From the NCBI RefSeq assembly GCF_900091955.1, contig NZ_FMDF01000143.1:1-64000 (forward strand): DNA of 64,000 nt, written 5' to 3'. Shown in pieces: positions 1 through 8,700 of the stretch; the first letter of the stretch is position 1; every line of letters starts with the position of its first letter. The translations under genes and the position numbers were made by a program. The stretch is from Streptomyces sp. Ncost-T10-10d. Its GTDB lineage: Bacteria > Actinomycetota > Actinomycetes > Streptomycetales > Streptomycetaceae. The notes below the pieces were generated by a model. It did no database searches, was not told where the DNA came from, and was given only the letters and a program-made list of their open reading frames with translations.

Positions 1-2
1 CA

Positions 3-1076
3 CCCGGCCACGTCCCGGGCGGCGTCGGCAGTCACGTTCCCGGCGACCACTTCCCGACAGGCGCGGGGCACGACATCCCGGGTCACACGGCTCCGGGGCA
101 CGACCTGCCGCCCACGGGACCCCACGGTCCCGGCCATGACGTGCCCGGCAGCAACCCGCACACTCCGGGCCACGACGGACCGGGCGCGCACGGACACGAC
201 GGTTCACACAGCGGCGGGCACGCGGACGACGCGGCCGCGCACGCCGACGACGTGGCGCACGCCGGTGACAACGGCGGCCACGGCAGCCACGTCGACCCGC
301 ACGGCACCGTCGACGACCTCACGCACGGCGCCGACGACGCGACGACGCCCGGCCACCACGGTGGGGACGGGGTGGGGAACGACGGTCCGGGTGACGGTTT
401 CAAGTACACCCCGCACATCTCCGCCGACGACTTCGACGACCTCACGACGGCCGAGAAGCACCGGGTCGCCGCGGCCGAACTCACCGAGGGCACGGTCCCG
501 TTCGCCGACGACACGGCGGCGATCAAGTACGGCCAGGACTACTGGAACGACTACGTGGACAATCTCGACCCGTCCGCGAAGCAGGCTCTCTGGGACTACA
601 CCGGTGAGACGTTCCCGTCGTACCACGACATGAACGGTCATCTGCGCGGCACTCCGGGATTCGGTCCGAAGCCGGAGGTGCTGCACGACATCGCCGAGAT
701 GGACAGGGTCATGTCGACGCGTCCCGTGCCCGACGACATCATGGTCGTCCGGGGTACGGGGCTGGGCCACCTCAAACTGGACTCCCCGCTCGACATGCTG
801 GGCAAGACGTACCCGGACAAGGGCTACACCTCCACGTCCCTCGGCAACCACCCGGTGTCCGGCTTCGCCGGCAAGGAGGCGATCCTGCACCTCCGCGTAC
901 CGAAGGGGACGCCCGCCCTGTGGCTGGAGAAGGTCTCCAAGTTCGACGTGTCGGAGCGGGAGCTGCTCCTGGCCCGCGGTTCCGAGTTCAAGGTGACCCG
1001 CGTCTTTATGGAGAATGGCCAGGTCCAGGTCTACGGGGAAGTCCTGCCGCCGAATAAGGGAGTGGTACACGAATGA
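3..1076 (+). CDS. Polymorphic toxin-like protein, C-terminal ADP-ribosyltransferase (5' truncated by window)
   Basis: The reading frame is open from the window edge, so the true start lies upstream. The first ~130 residues seen are a low-complexity Pro/Gly/His/Asp stretch built on PGHD-like repeats, typical of linkers in Streptomyces secreted toxins. The last ~170 residues look like an ADP-ribosyltransferase exoenzyme (PF03496) domain: a VVRG segment supplying the NAD-binding Arg (codon near 750), a YTSTS motif (near 826) and a SEREL segment giving the ExE catalytic pair, followed by the usual ARGSEF strand. ExE together with STS is the arginine-specific (R-S-E) class. The gene overlaps the next one by ATGA, and a type VII secretion cluster starts 1.4 kb downstream, so export by that system is a reasonable inference. 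The internal GTG at 141 is not a convincing start because the repeat continues upstream of it. Confidence 0.8.
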   Translation, partial: PGHVPGGVGSHVPGDHFPTGAGHDIPGHTAPGHDLPPTGPHGPGHDVPGSNPHTPGHDGPGAHGHDGSHSGGHADDAAAHADDVAHAGDNGGHGSHVDPHGTVDDLTHGADDATTPGHHGGDGVGNDGPGDGFKYTPHISADDFDDLTTAEKHRVAAAELTEGTVPFADDTAAIKYGQDYWNDYVDNLDPSAKQALWDYTGETFPSYHDMNGHLRGTPGFGPKPEVLHDIAEMDRVMSTRPVPDDIMVVRGTGLGHLKLDSPLDMLGKTYPDKGYTSTSLGNHPVSGFAGKEAILHLRVPKGTPALWLEKVSKFDVSERELLLARGSEFKVTRVFMENGQVQVYGEVLPPNKGVVHE

Positions 1077-1474
1077 GCAGCGAGCAGCGGCCCAATCCGC
1101 GACTGAACGAGGATCTGTTGTTCAACGAGGCACCCGGCGGGCCGCCGCGCTACAGCTCCCAGTCCCACAAGCCCGTCCAATACCTGACGGTGGCAGACAG
1201 GGGCGGCGAGGCGATCGGCTACGTATGGGCGAACGACGAGGACGACGCCGCCGGGTGGCTGGTCCGCAAGGCGGGCGGCGACGAGGCGTTCAACAAGGGT
1301 GCGCGGTGGGCCCGGAAGCTCCACGACGCGAAGGCCCGGGGTATCGCCCCGACGGCCGCCCTGGCGGAGATGATCAAGGAATCGGACCCTTCGAAGAGCA
1401 GTCATGTCGTACCCGGCTCCCTGACCGAGGCGCCGAACGTCGACGTGGTCAGGAGTCTCGCCGCCGCGAGCTGA
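1073..1474 (+). CDS. Small cytosolic protein overlapping the ADP-ribosyltransferase gene; candidate immunity protein
   Basis: 133 residues with no signal peptide or membrane segment. It starts within the stop of the toxin-like gene (ATGA overlap), so the two are probably translationally coupled. Residues ~35-130 form a module that recurs almost intact in the next gene: the shared segments YLTVA/HLTVA, a WANDEDDAAGW block, KARG.(A/V)PTAALAE and a conserved SH..P.SLT.AP tail. I do not recognise a characterised family. The position directly behind a toxin domain and the duplication are what one expects for immunity proteins; this is an inference from context, not from homology. Confidence 0.72.
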   Translation: MSSEQRPNPRLNEDLLFNEAPGGPPRYSSQSHKPVQYLTVADRGGEAIGYVWANDEDDAAGWLVRKAGGDEAFNKGARWARKLHDAKARGIAPTAALAEMIKESDPSKSSHVVPGSLTEAPNVDVVRSLAAAS

Positions 1475-1476
1475 CC

Positions 1477-2271
1477 ATGACGTACGAACCCGCCGCGCCG
1501 CGCTACCGCGCCGAGACCGACAGGCCGGTCCATCACCTCACCGTCGCCAATGCCCGCGGCGAGGCGATGGGCTACCTGTGGGCCAACGACGAGGACGACG
1601 CCGCCGGTTGGTGCCTGCGGCCCGCCGGTGACCGGGCCGGGTTCGACGAAGGGCTCAAGTGGTCCACAAAGCTCAAACGGGCCAAGGCGCGCGGGCTCGT
1701 GCCCACGGCCGCGCTCGCCGAGCTGGTCAGCAGCTCGGACCCGAGGCGCGTCAGTCATATCGCCCCGAACTCCCTGACCACGGCCCCGTCCCTGGCCGCG
1801 CTCAAGGAACTGGCCCGCGTCGTCACCGAGGCCGACGACCGCCGTCTGCTGGCCCAGCTCGACCGCGGGAACGCCGACGCGTGGCGCGAGTTGAGGGAGG
1901 CGCTCGCCGCTCTCACGGACGAGGACCGCGACGTACGGTGGTCCGAGGGCGGGCAGCAGCCCGACGGCACCTGGCGGATGAGACACCCGGTCCACAGCGA
2001 GCGGCTCCGACGCCTGGTGGGCGCACTGCCCGCCGTCGGCGCGGTGACGTCCGCGTACCTGTGGCAGGACAACCCGCCGCCGGCCGTGCCCGACGGCGGA
2101 CGGCTGAGTCCGGCCGACGCGGTGCGCGCCGCCACGGCCGTGGTGCGCGGGGAACGGTTCTGTGACGGGACGATCGCGCAGGCGGTGGAGACCGGTCTTC
2201 TCGATGCCGTGGCCGAGTCGTTGTGCGCTTGGTACGAGGCCGTGGCCGACGGCCCGCGGGACGATCCCTGA
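1477..2271 (+). CDS. Paralogue of the preceding protein with an extra C-terminal domain (DUF6508-like)
   Basis: 264 residues, starting at the ATG two bases after the previous stop. An open frame continues upstream through the previous gene, but the homology to that gene's product begins only after this ATG. Residues ~15-105 repeat the neighbour's module, including the WANDEDDAAGW block. Residues ~110-260 are an additional mostly helical domain containing a GERFCDGTIAQAVETG segment, which resembles the actinobacterial DUF6508 signature (recalled, not searched). No signal or transmembrane segment. Gene order toxin, module, module-plus-domain suggests one transcription unit. Function unknown; either immunity or an accessory to secretion. 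Confidence 0.75.
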   Translation: MTYEPAAPRYRAETDRPVHHLTVANARGEAMGYLWANDEDDAAGWCLRPAGDRAGFDEGLKWSTKLKRAKARGLVPTAALAELVSSSDPRRVSHIAPNSLTTAPSLAALKELARVVTEADDRRLLAQLDRGNADAWRELREALAALTDEDRDVRWSEGGQQPDGTWRMRHPVHSERLRRLVGALPAVGAVTSAYLWQDNPPPAVPDGGRLSPADAVRAATAVVRGERFCDGTIAQAVETGLLDAVAESLCAWYEAVADGPRDDP

Positions 2272-2526
2272 CGCATACGGAATGCGCGTTCGCCGTGCTC
2301 GCTCGTGCCGCAACCTGGGCTGTACTGCCTGCTCGCCCATGCCTTATGTTGCAGGAGTGAATTGGGGGATTCCCCTACGGTGCCCGCCGGCTGATGCGGA
2401 ATATGCCGCTCCCCCGGAGTGCGCGGGAGTGGCCCGGCCCCGGCCGCTGTTCCTCGCGCCGACGGGCGATGATGCAGCGACCATGACCGACGCAACGTAC
2501 GACTGAGGCAACGGACGACAAGACGA

Positions 2527-2838
2527 ATGGCACGGGATTACGACAGCCAGCTTCTGGAGTCGGTGGCGGTACGCCGGCGCAGGATGCGTGACGCACTGCT
2601 GTTCGGTGCGCAGCGGGCGCGGCGCACGGCGGACGAGCGGCTCGGGAAGGTTTTCGCGGGGATCGCCATCGCCGCCGTGCTGTGCGCGGGATGCGTGGGG
2701 TGGTCCTTTGTCCAGAACATGCTGGAGAAGCAGAAGGCCGAGCAGCAGAAGCAGCAGCGCCAGGAACAGCAGTACCAGCAGCCGGCGGAAACGGCGCATC
2801 CGGAGAAAACCGGGGAATCGACGAAGAATCCCCAATAG
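2527..2838 (+). CDS. Small membrane protein with Gln-rich tail, type VII secretion associated
   Basis: 103 residues: a basic amphipathic N-terminus (to ~42), one transmembrane helix (about 43-63, VFAGIAIAAVLCAGCVG) and a charged, Gln/Lys/Glu-rich tail that is probably coiled coil then disordered. It lies 102 bp upstream of eccD and in the same direction. I cannot assign a known family; small single-pass proteins at this place are common in Streptomyces ESX clusters. The 255-bp gap before it probably holds the promoter of the secretion genes, but no clear consensus boxes are visible. Confidence 0.7.
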   Translation: MARDYDSQLLESVAVRRRRMRDALLFGAQRARRTADERLGKVFAGIAIAAVLCAGCVGWSFVQNMLEKQKAEQQKQQRQEQQYQQPAETAHPEKTGESTKNPQ

Positions 2839-2940
2839 CTCAATAACTCCGGCCCATTCGGAAAGAGTTCTCCACAAAGGGGCCGGAGAAGGCGCTAGTA
2901 GCATGGGCACGCCAAGCTGCCCGACTCCTCAAACGTCGCG

Positions 2941-4314
2941 ATGATAGGTTCCCGTCAAGTGGTGAGCACAGCAACGACTTCCCGAGCGCAGCTCAGCCGG
3001 GTGACCCTGGTCGGTGAGCGACGCCGGGCCGATATCGTCCTGCCGTCCGATACGCCGATCGGGCAGCTGCTGCCGGACATTCTGCAGTTGCTGGACGACC
3101 GGGCCGCTGCGCGCCCGATGACACGGCAGTTGATCACGTCGGACGGCTCCGCACTGCCGCACGACAGCACACTGTCCTCGGCCGGGATCGCGGACGGCGC
3201 CGTGCTCCGGCTCGTCCGGGCCCACTCCGCGCCGCCCGCCCCGGTCGTGCACGATGTCACCGATCTGGTGGCCGACGACCTCGATCTGCAGGCCTGGCGC
3301 TGGCGTCCCGCCGCGCGCCGGACCAGTGCGGGTGTGGCGTCCGTGGCCTTCGCGGTGATCGCCGCACTGCTCGCCCGCCGCGAGTTCGCCCTCGAATCCC
3401 TGACCGGCGCCCTCGTGGCCGTCACGCTCGTGCTGCTGGCCGCCGGTGCGCTCGTCGCCAGGATCGGGCAGGGCAACCGGGGTCTGGCGACCGCGCTTCT
3501 GCTCGCCTCGGGCAGCCTCGGCATCGCCACCGCATGGACCGCCGCGGATGCGTACGACTGGTCGGGGACTTCGCGGCTCGCCGGCGTCGCGGGCGCGCTC
3601 GTCCTGATGCTGGTGCTTCTCGGCTACTTCTCGCCGCTCGGCCGCGGCGGACTCATCGGTGCCGTGGCCATCACCGCAATCGTCCTGGTGTGGGAGGCCG
3701 TTGCCGCCGTCCAGGACGACCTGGCCCGGCTCGGCGCCGTCATGGCCGTCTTCTCGGTGGTGCTGCTCGGCCTGCTTCCCCGCCTCGCGCTGGCGGCGTC
3801 GGGGCTCACCGCGCTCGACGACCGCCGCTCCGGCGGCGCCTCGGTCAGCCGCCACCAGGTGGGCAACGCGCTCGCGGCCACCCACCGCGGCCTGGCCCTC
3901 GCGACAGTGGTCACCGCGGTCTCCGCGGCAGCCGGTGGCTGGCTGCTCACCCTGGCCGACAAGCCGTCCGTGTGGACCGTGGCACTCCCCTCGCTCGTGG
4001 CCCTCGTGCTGCTCTCCCGGGCACGGGCCTTCCCGTTGGTCGCCGAGGTCGTGGCGCTCTTCGCCGCCGCCGCGATCCTGGTCGTACGCCTCGTCGTGCT
4101 GTGGATGCAGCACGCCGGGGGTGCCGGACCGCTCGCCCTGCTGTGCGTGGCGGCGGTGCTGCCGCTGCTCGTCCTGGCGGTGCAGCCGCCCGAGCATGTG
4201 CAGGTCCGGCTGCGACGCATGGCCGATCTGGTCGAATCCATCGGCGTGGTGGGGCTCTTCCCGCTCGCCGTCGGTGTGTTCGGCGTGTACGGACAGCTGC
4301 TCAACAAGTTCTGA
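2941..4314 (+). CDS. eccD: Type VII secretion integral membrane protein EccD
   Basis: 457 residues. Residues ~15-95 form a ubiquitin-like beta-grasp domain (RVTLVGERRRADIVLPSDTP...GAVLRLV), followed by a linker and about eleven hydrophobic helices from ~125 to the C-terminus. Both the size and this architecture match EccD, the multi-helix protein that forms the membrane vestibule of the ESX secretion machine. ATG at 2941 was chosen; a GTG seven codons later would give nearly the same protein. It is followed by a MinD-like ATPase and EccC, as in other Streptomyces clusters. Confidence 0.88.
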   Translation: MIGSRQVVSTATTSRAQLSRVTLVGERRRADIVLPSDTPIGQLLPDILQLLDDRAAARPMTRQLITSDGSALPHDSTLSSAGIADGAVLRLVRAHSAPPAPVVHDVTDLVADDLDLQAWRWRPAARRTSAGVASVAFAVIAALLARREFALESLTGALVAVTLVLLAAGALVARIGQGNRGLATALLLASGSLGIATAWTAADAYDWSGTSRLAGVAGALVLMLVLLGYFSPLGRGGLIGAVAITAIVLVWEAVAAVQDDLARLGAVMAVFSVVLLGLLPRLALAASGLTALDDRRSGGASVSRHQVGNALAATHRGLALATVVTAVSAAAGGWLLTLADKPSVWTVALPSLVALVLLSRARAFPLVAEVVALFAAAAILVVRLVVLWMQHAGGAGPLALLCVAAVLPLLVLAVQPPEHVQVRLRRMADLVESIGVVGLFPLAVGVFGVYGQLLNKF

Positions 4315-4367
4315 GTCGACGCGCAGGTGCTCCGGGCGGGGCAGCAGGGCGAAAAAGAAGGGCAGAC

Positions 4368-5654
4368 ATGCCGAACGAAGACAACTGGCAGGGCGATGTG
4401 CTGCGCGCCATGAGGGGCGGTGCCGCCCCTCAGAGCGCGCAGGGCCCTGGCGGGCAGGAGTACGGAGCCCCCGCGCAGGGGCAGGGCGGTCAGCCGTACG
4501 CCGCCCCCACGGCGAACCCCGGCCTCCCCGCACAGAGCGCCCCCGCGTACGGGACGCCCCAACAGCAGGCCGGCTACCAGGAACAGCAGCAGGCAGCCCA
4601 GTACGCCGCCTACCAGGAACAGCAGCAGCACCAGCACCCCGGCCACCAGGAACAGCAGCCGATGGCGGCTCACCCCGTCGGGCAGCCGCAGCAGGCCCAG
4701 GCCGCGTACACCCCCGGCACCCGCCCCCACCGCGCCCCCGACTCCCGGCCCGTGGTGGACAGGGGGCTGGCCGCCGTCGGGCGCAAGGCGCGGCGTGGTG
4801 AGCCGTTCGCCGCGCGGGCCGCGCGCGCCCTGCGGGTGAGCGTGTCCTCGTCGGCCGCGCGCGAGGTCGCCAGGACCACCGCCACCGCCGAGATGCTCCA
4901 GCAGCCCGTGACGACCGGCCGGCAGATCGCCGTCACCTCCATCCGGGGCGGCGCCGGCAAGTCGACCGTCGCCGCGCTGCTCGGTACCACGTACGCGCAC
5001 TACCGGCAGGACCCGGTCCTCTTCGTCGAGGCCGACCCGGCGCTCGGCTCGCTGCCGCTGCGTCTCGGCGCCGAGACGCTGCGCTGGACCACCGGCGACC
5101 TGGCGGGCATCATCGAGCCGCAGATGTCACTGCTGGACATCACCGGCTATCTCGTCCAGCTCCCGGGCAACGCCTGGCTGCTGCCCGGCAGTCAGGGCCA
5201 GATCGGCGCGATGCTGGACAGCAGGGCGTACGAGCGGGTCATGGTTTCGCTGCGCCGCTACTTCGGCGTCACCGTCGTCGACTGCGAGACGCTGCCGGCC
5301 GAGGTCGCCCGGGTCGCGCTGTCCGCCGCACAGGCACGCGTGCTGGCCGCACCCGCCACGCTGGAGGGCATCACCAGCACGTACGCGGTGCTGCAGTGGA
5401 TGCAGTCGCTGCCCCGGCATGTGATCGCCGGCACGGTCGTCGTGCTCAGCGAACTCGTGCCGCACCCCGGACTCGACCTCGACGAGGCCGCCGAGAAGCT
5501 CAAGTCCACCGGAGCGGACGTCCAGGTCCTGCCGTACGACCGTCATCTCGCGGCCGGCGGCGCGATCCGTACCGAACTCCTGGCGCACGCGACCAGAGAG
5601 GCCGCCACCCGTCTCGCCGCGGATGTGTTCCGGCTCTCCCAGCAGCACCACTGA
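4368..5654 (+). CDS. MinD/ParA-like ATPase of the type VII secretion cluster
   Basis: 428 residues. Residues ~15-125 are disordered, rich in Gln, Pro and Tyr with repeated YQEQQQ units. Residues ~180-428 are a SIMIBI-class ATPase fold: P-loop RGGAGKST (193-200), the VEADPALG strand and a VVDCETL switch-II-like strand. Members of the deviant Walker A group usually begin this loop with Lys; here it is Arg193. EspI of mycobacterial ESX-1 combines a Pro-rich N-terminus and a similar ATPase domain and regulates secretion, so a comparable role is likely. The start ATG is preceded by a GAAGGG-type ribosome site. Its 3' end is repeated twice in the following intergenic DNA. Confidence 0.8.
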   Translation: MPNEDNWQGDVLRAMRGGAAPQSAQGPGGQEYGAPAQGQGGQPYAAPTANPGLPAQSAPAYGTPQQQAGYQEQQQAAQYAAYQEQQQHQHPGHQEQQPMAAHPVGQPQQAQAAYTPGTRPHRAPDSRPVVDRGLAAVGRKARRGEPFAARAARALRVSVSSSAAREVARTTATAEMLQQPVTTGRQIAVTSIRGGAGKSTVAALLGTTYAHYRQDPVLFVEADPALGSLPLRLGAETLRWTTGDLAGIIEPQMSLLDITGYLVQLPGNAWLLPGSQGQIGAMLDSRAYERVMVSLRRYFGVTVVDCETLPAEVARVALSAAQARVLAAPATLEGITSTYAVLQWMQSLPRHVIAGTVVVLSELVPHPGLDLDEAAEKLKSTGADVQVLPYDRHLAAGGAIRTELLAHATREAATRLAADVFRLSQQHH

Positions 5655-5703
5655 CCACCGATCAGCAGCACCACTGATGATCCCCGATCAGCAGCACCAC
5701 TGA
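5640..5703 (+). repeat. Three direct copies of the MinD-like gene's 3' end including its stop
   Basis: The 15-mer CAGCAGCACCACTGA occurs at 5640-5654 (last codons plus stop of the ATPase gene), 5663-5677 and 5689-5703, each followed by a CCGAT-like spacer. Each copy keeps the SQQHH-stop reading. This looks like a slippage or duplication product at the gene end, not a regulatory array. Confidence 0.85.
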
Positions 5704-5741
5704 TCCCCGATGCCGAGCCCGACCCCGAGTGACGGACGACG

Positions 5742-8700
5742 ATGAGTACCCGACTGATCCACCGCCCGGCCAGGACCACCCGGCCGCCGGCCGCCTCCGA
5801 GGCGCGCACCATCGAGGCCCCGCCGAACCTGCCCGAGGGCAAGTCGGGCAACATCGCGATGTCGCTGTTGCCCGTCGCCGGTGTGATGTCGTCAGTCGTG
5901 ATGATGACGGTCGTACGCAACAGTCAGTTCGCCGGGCTCGGCGCGATCATCCTCGTCGTCACCGTCATCGGCTCCGTCGCGCTCGTCTTCTCGCAGCGTG
6001 GCAAGGCCCAGCGCACCCGCCGCACCCAGCGCGAGGCCTACCTCGCCTATCTGGAGGACCTGCGCGAGGAGCTCTCCGACGAGGAGCGCAAGCGGGCCGA
6101 GCGGGCCGACGTCCTCAACCCGCCGCCGCACGCCCTGTACGACATCGTGCGCGACCCGGCCCGGGTGTGGGAGCGCCGCCGTCTGGACGGCGACTTCCTG
6201 CGGGTGCGCGTCGGCACCGGTGAGATGCCGGTACGCGATCTGAAGGTCGCCCAGCAGGGCTCGTCGGTCCTTTCGCCGCCTGACCTCTTCATGCTCAACG
6301 AGGCGTCGGCGCTGATGGACCGCTTCCGTACCGGCACCGAACTGCCGCTCACCGTCCCGCTCGACCGGGTCGGCAACATCAGCGTCATCGGCCCCCGCGA
6401 GGACTGTCTGCGCGTCGCACGCGCCCTGCTCGTCCAGACCGCGGCCACGCACGCCCCCGACGACGTGGCGATGGCACTCGCCGTGCCCGGCGACCGGCTG
6501 GTCGACTGGGAGTGGGCGAAGTGGATGCCGCATCTGCTCGACCCCGAGCAGTTCGACGGACCCGTCGCCGCGCGCCGGATCGCCCCCTCCGCACCCCAGC
6601 TCGCCCGCCAGATCGGTCCGGAGCTGCGCCGTCGCGCCTCGTACGCGGCCGAGGTGCGGCGCGGCCTGTCCGGCAAGGACGCGCTGTCCATGACGTCCCG
6701 GCTGCTCGTCGTCACCGACGGGCACGGCGAGGACGCCGTCGACCTGCCGCGCCCCGACGACGCGGTCGGTCTGCGTGAGATGAGCGTGAGCGTGCTGCAC
6801 CTGCTCGAACACCGCGTCCAGGAGCCGGGACACGTCAGCGTCCGGATCACCGTCGACGGCGACCGGGTGGTCATCGAGGACCTTCGTGAGCAGGAGCCGA
6901 TCAGTGCCCACGGGACCGTGGACGAGGTCAGCATCCCGTTCGCCGAGGGCCTGGCCCGGATGCTGGCGCCGATGCGGCTGTCCGCCGAGTCGCTCGTCGA
7001 CGCCCCGCTGTCCGGGCCCGTCGACTTCGCCGACCTGCTCGGCATCGACGACGTGGCGCAGCTCGATCTGTCGCGCCTGTGGGCGCCGCGCGGCGAACGT
7101 GCCTTCCTGCGCGTGCCGATCGGCATCAGCGACTCCCACCAACCGGTACTCCTCGACCTGAAGGAGTCCTCCGAGCTGGGCATGGGCCCGCACGGGCTGT
7201 GTGTCGGTGCCACCGGTTCCGGGAAGTCGGAGCTGCTGCGCACCCTCGTGCTCGCCCTGGTGGCCACGCACCCGCCGGAGGACCTCGCCCTGGTCCTCGT
7301 CGACTACAAGGGCGGTGCGACCTTCGCTCCGTTCGCGGACCTGCCGCATGTGGCCGGTGTGATCACCAACCTGGAGAACCAGGCGGGCCTCGTCGAGCGC
7401 GTCCACGCCTCGCTCGCCGGTGAGGTCAAGCGCCGCCAGCAGGTCCTCAAGGACGCCGGGAATGTCGCCGACATCGGTGACTACGCGGCGTTGCGCGCCG
7501 ACCGGCGGCCCGATCTGGACCCGCTGCCGCATCTGTTCGTCGTCATCGACGAGTTCGGTGAACTCCTCACCGCCAAGCCGGACTTCATCGACCTGTTCCT
7601 GTCCATCGGCCGCATCGGCCGCTCCATCGGTGTGCATCTGCTGCTGTCCAGCCAGCGCATCGAGGGCGGCAAGCTCAAGGGCCTGGACACCTATCTCTCG
7701 TACCGGCTCGGTCTGCGTACCTTCTCCGCCGACGAGTCCCGTACGGTCCTGGACACCACGGACGCCTTCCATCTGCCGCCGCTGCCCGGGTTCGGCTATC
7801 TGAAGGTCGACACCAGCCACTACGAGCGGTTCAAGGCGAGCTATGTCTCGGGCGCCTACCGGGGCCCGGTGGAACGTACGCAGGAGGAGGACACCGGTCC
7901 TCTCGCCCTTGAGTACGAGGCCTTCAACACCCTGGCCGAGCCGGAGAGTACGGGCGAGGAGCCCAAGGTGCGGCGCCGGGAGACCGGGCCGACCGAGATG
8001 GGCGTCATCGTCGATCAGCTGCGTGACGCGGCCGGTCCGGTGCGCCGTATCTGGCTGCCGCCGCTGCCCGACGCCATCGCCCTGGACAAGGTCGCGGGCC
8101 CGCTGGACGTCGGCCCGCGCGGGATGCAGCTGGCCAAGCGGAGGGGCCCGCTCCAGGTGCCGCTCGGTCTGCTGGACGACCCGACCAAGCAGTGGCAGGG
8201 CCAGTGGTATCTGGACCTGACGGTGGCGGGCGGCCACGCCGCGATCATCGGCGGTCCGCAGTCCGGCAAGACCACGCTCCTGCGCACGCTCGCTCTCGCG
8301 CTGTCGCTGACCCACACCCCGCAGGAGGTCGGCGTGTACGGCCTCGACCTGGTCGGCGGCGGCCTCCAGGCCGTGTCGGGCCTGCCGCACGTCGGCGGGG
8401 TGGCCGGGCGTGCGGACCGGGAGCGCGCGGGACGCACCGTCGAGGAAGTACGGGGCATGCTCGCGATCCGTGAGGAGCTGTTCCGCGAGCACACCATCGA
8501 CTCCGTGGAGCAGTTGCGTTCCCTGCACGCGGCGGGCCGGCTGCCCCAGCTGGCCTCGGCCGAGATCGTGCTCGTCATCGACGGCTTCGGCGCGCTGCGC
8601 GACGACTTCGACGAGCTGGACGACGCCGTCGTCGACATCCTCAAGCGCGGTGGCGGCTACGGCATCCATGTCGTCGCGGGCATGCTCCGCTGGAACGACG

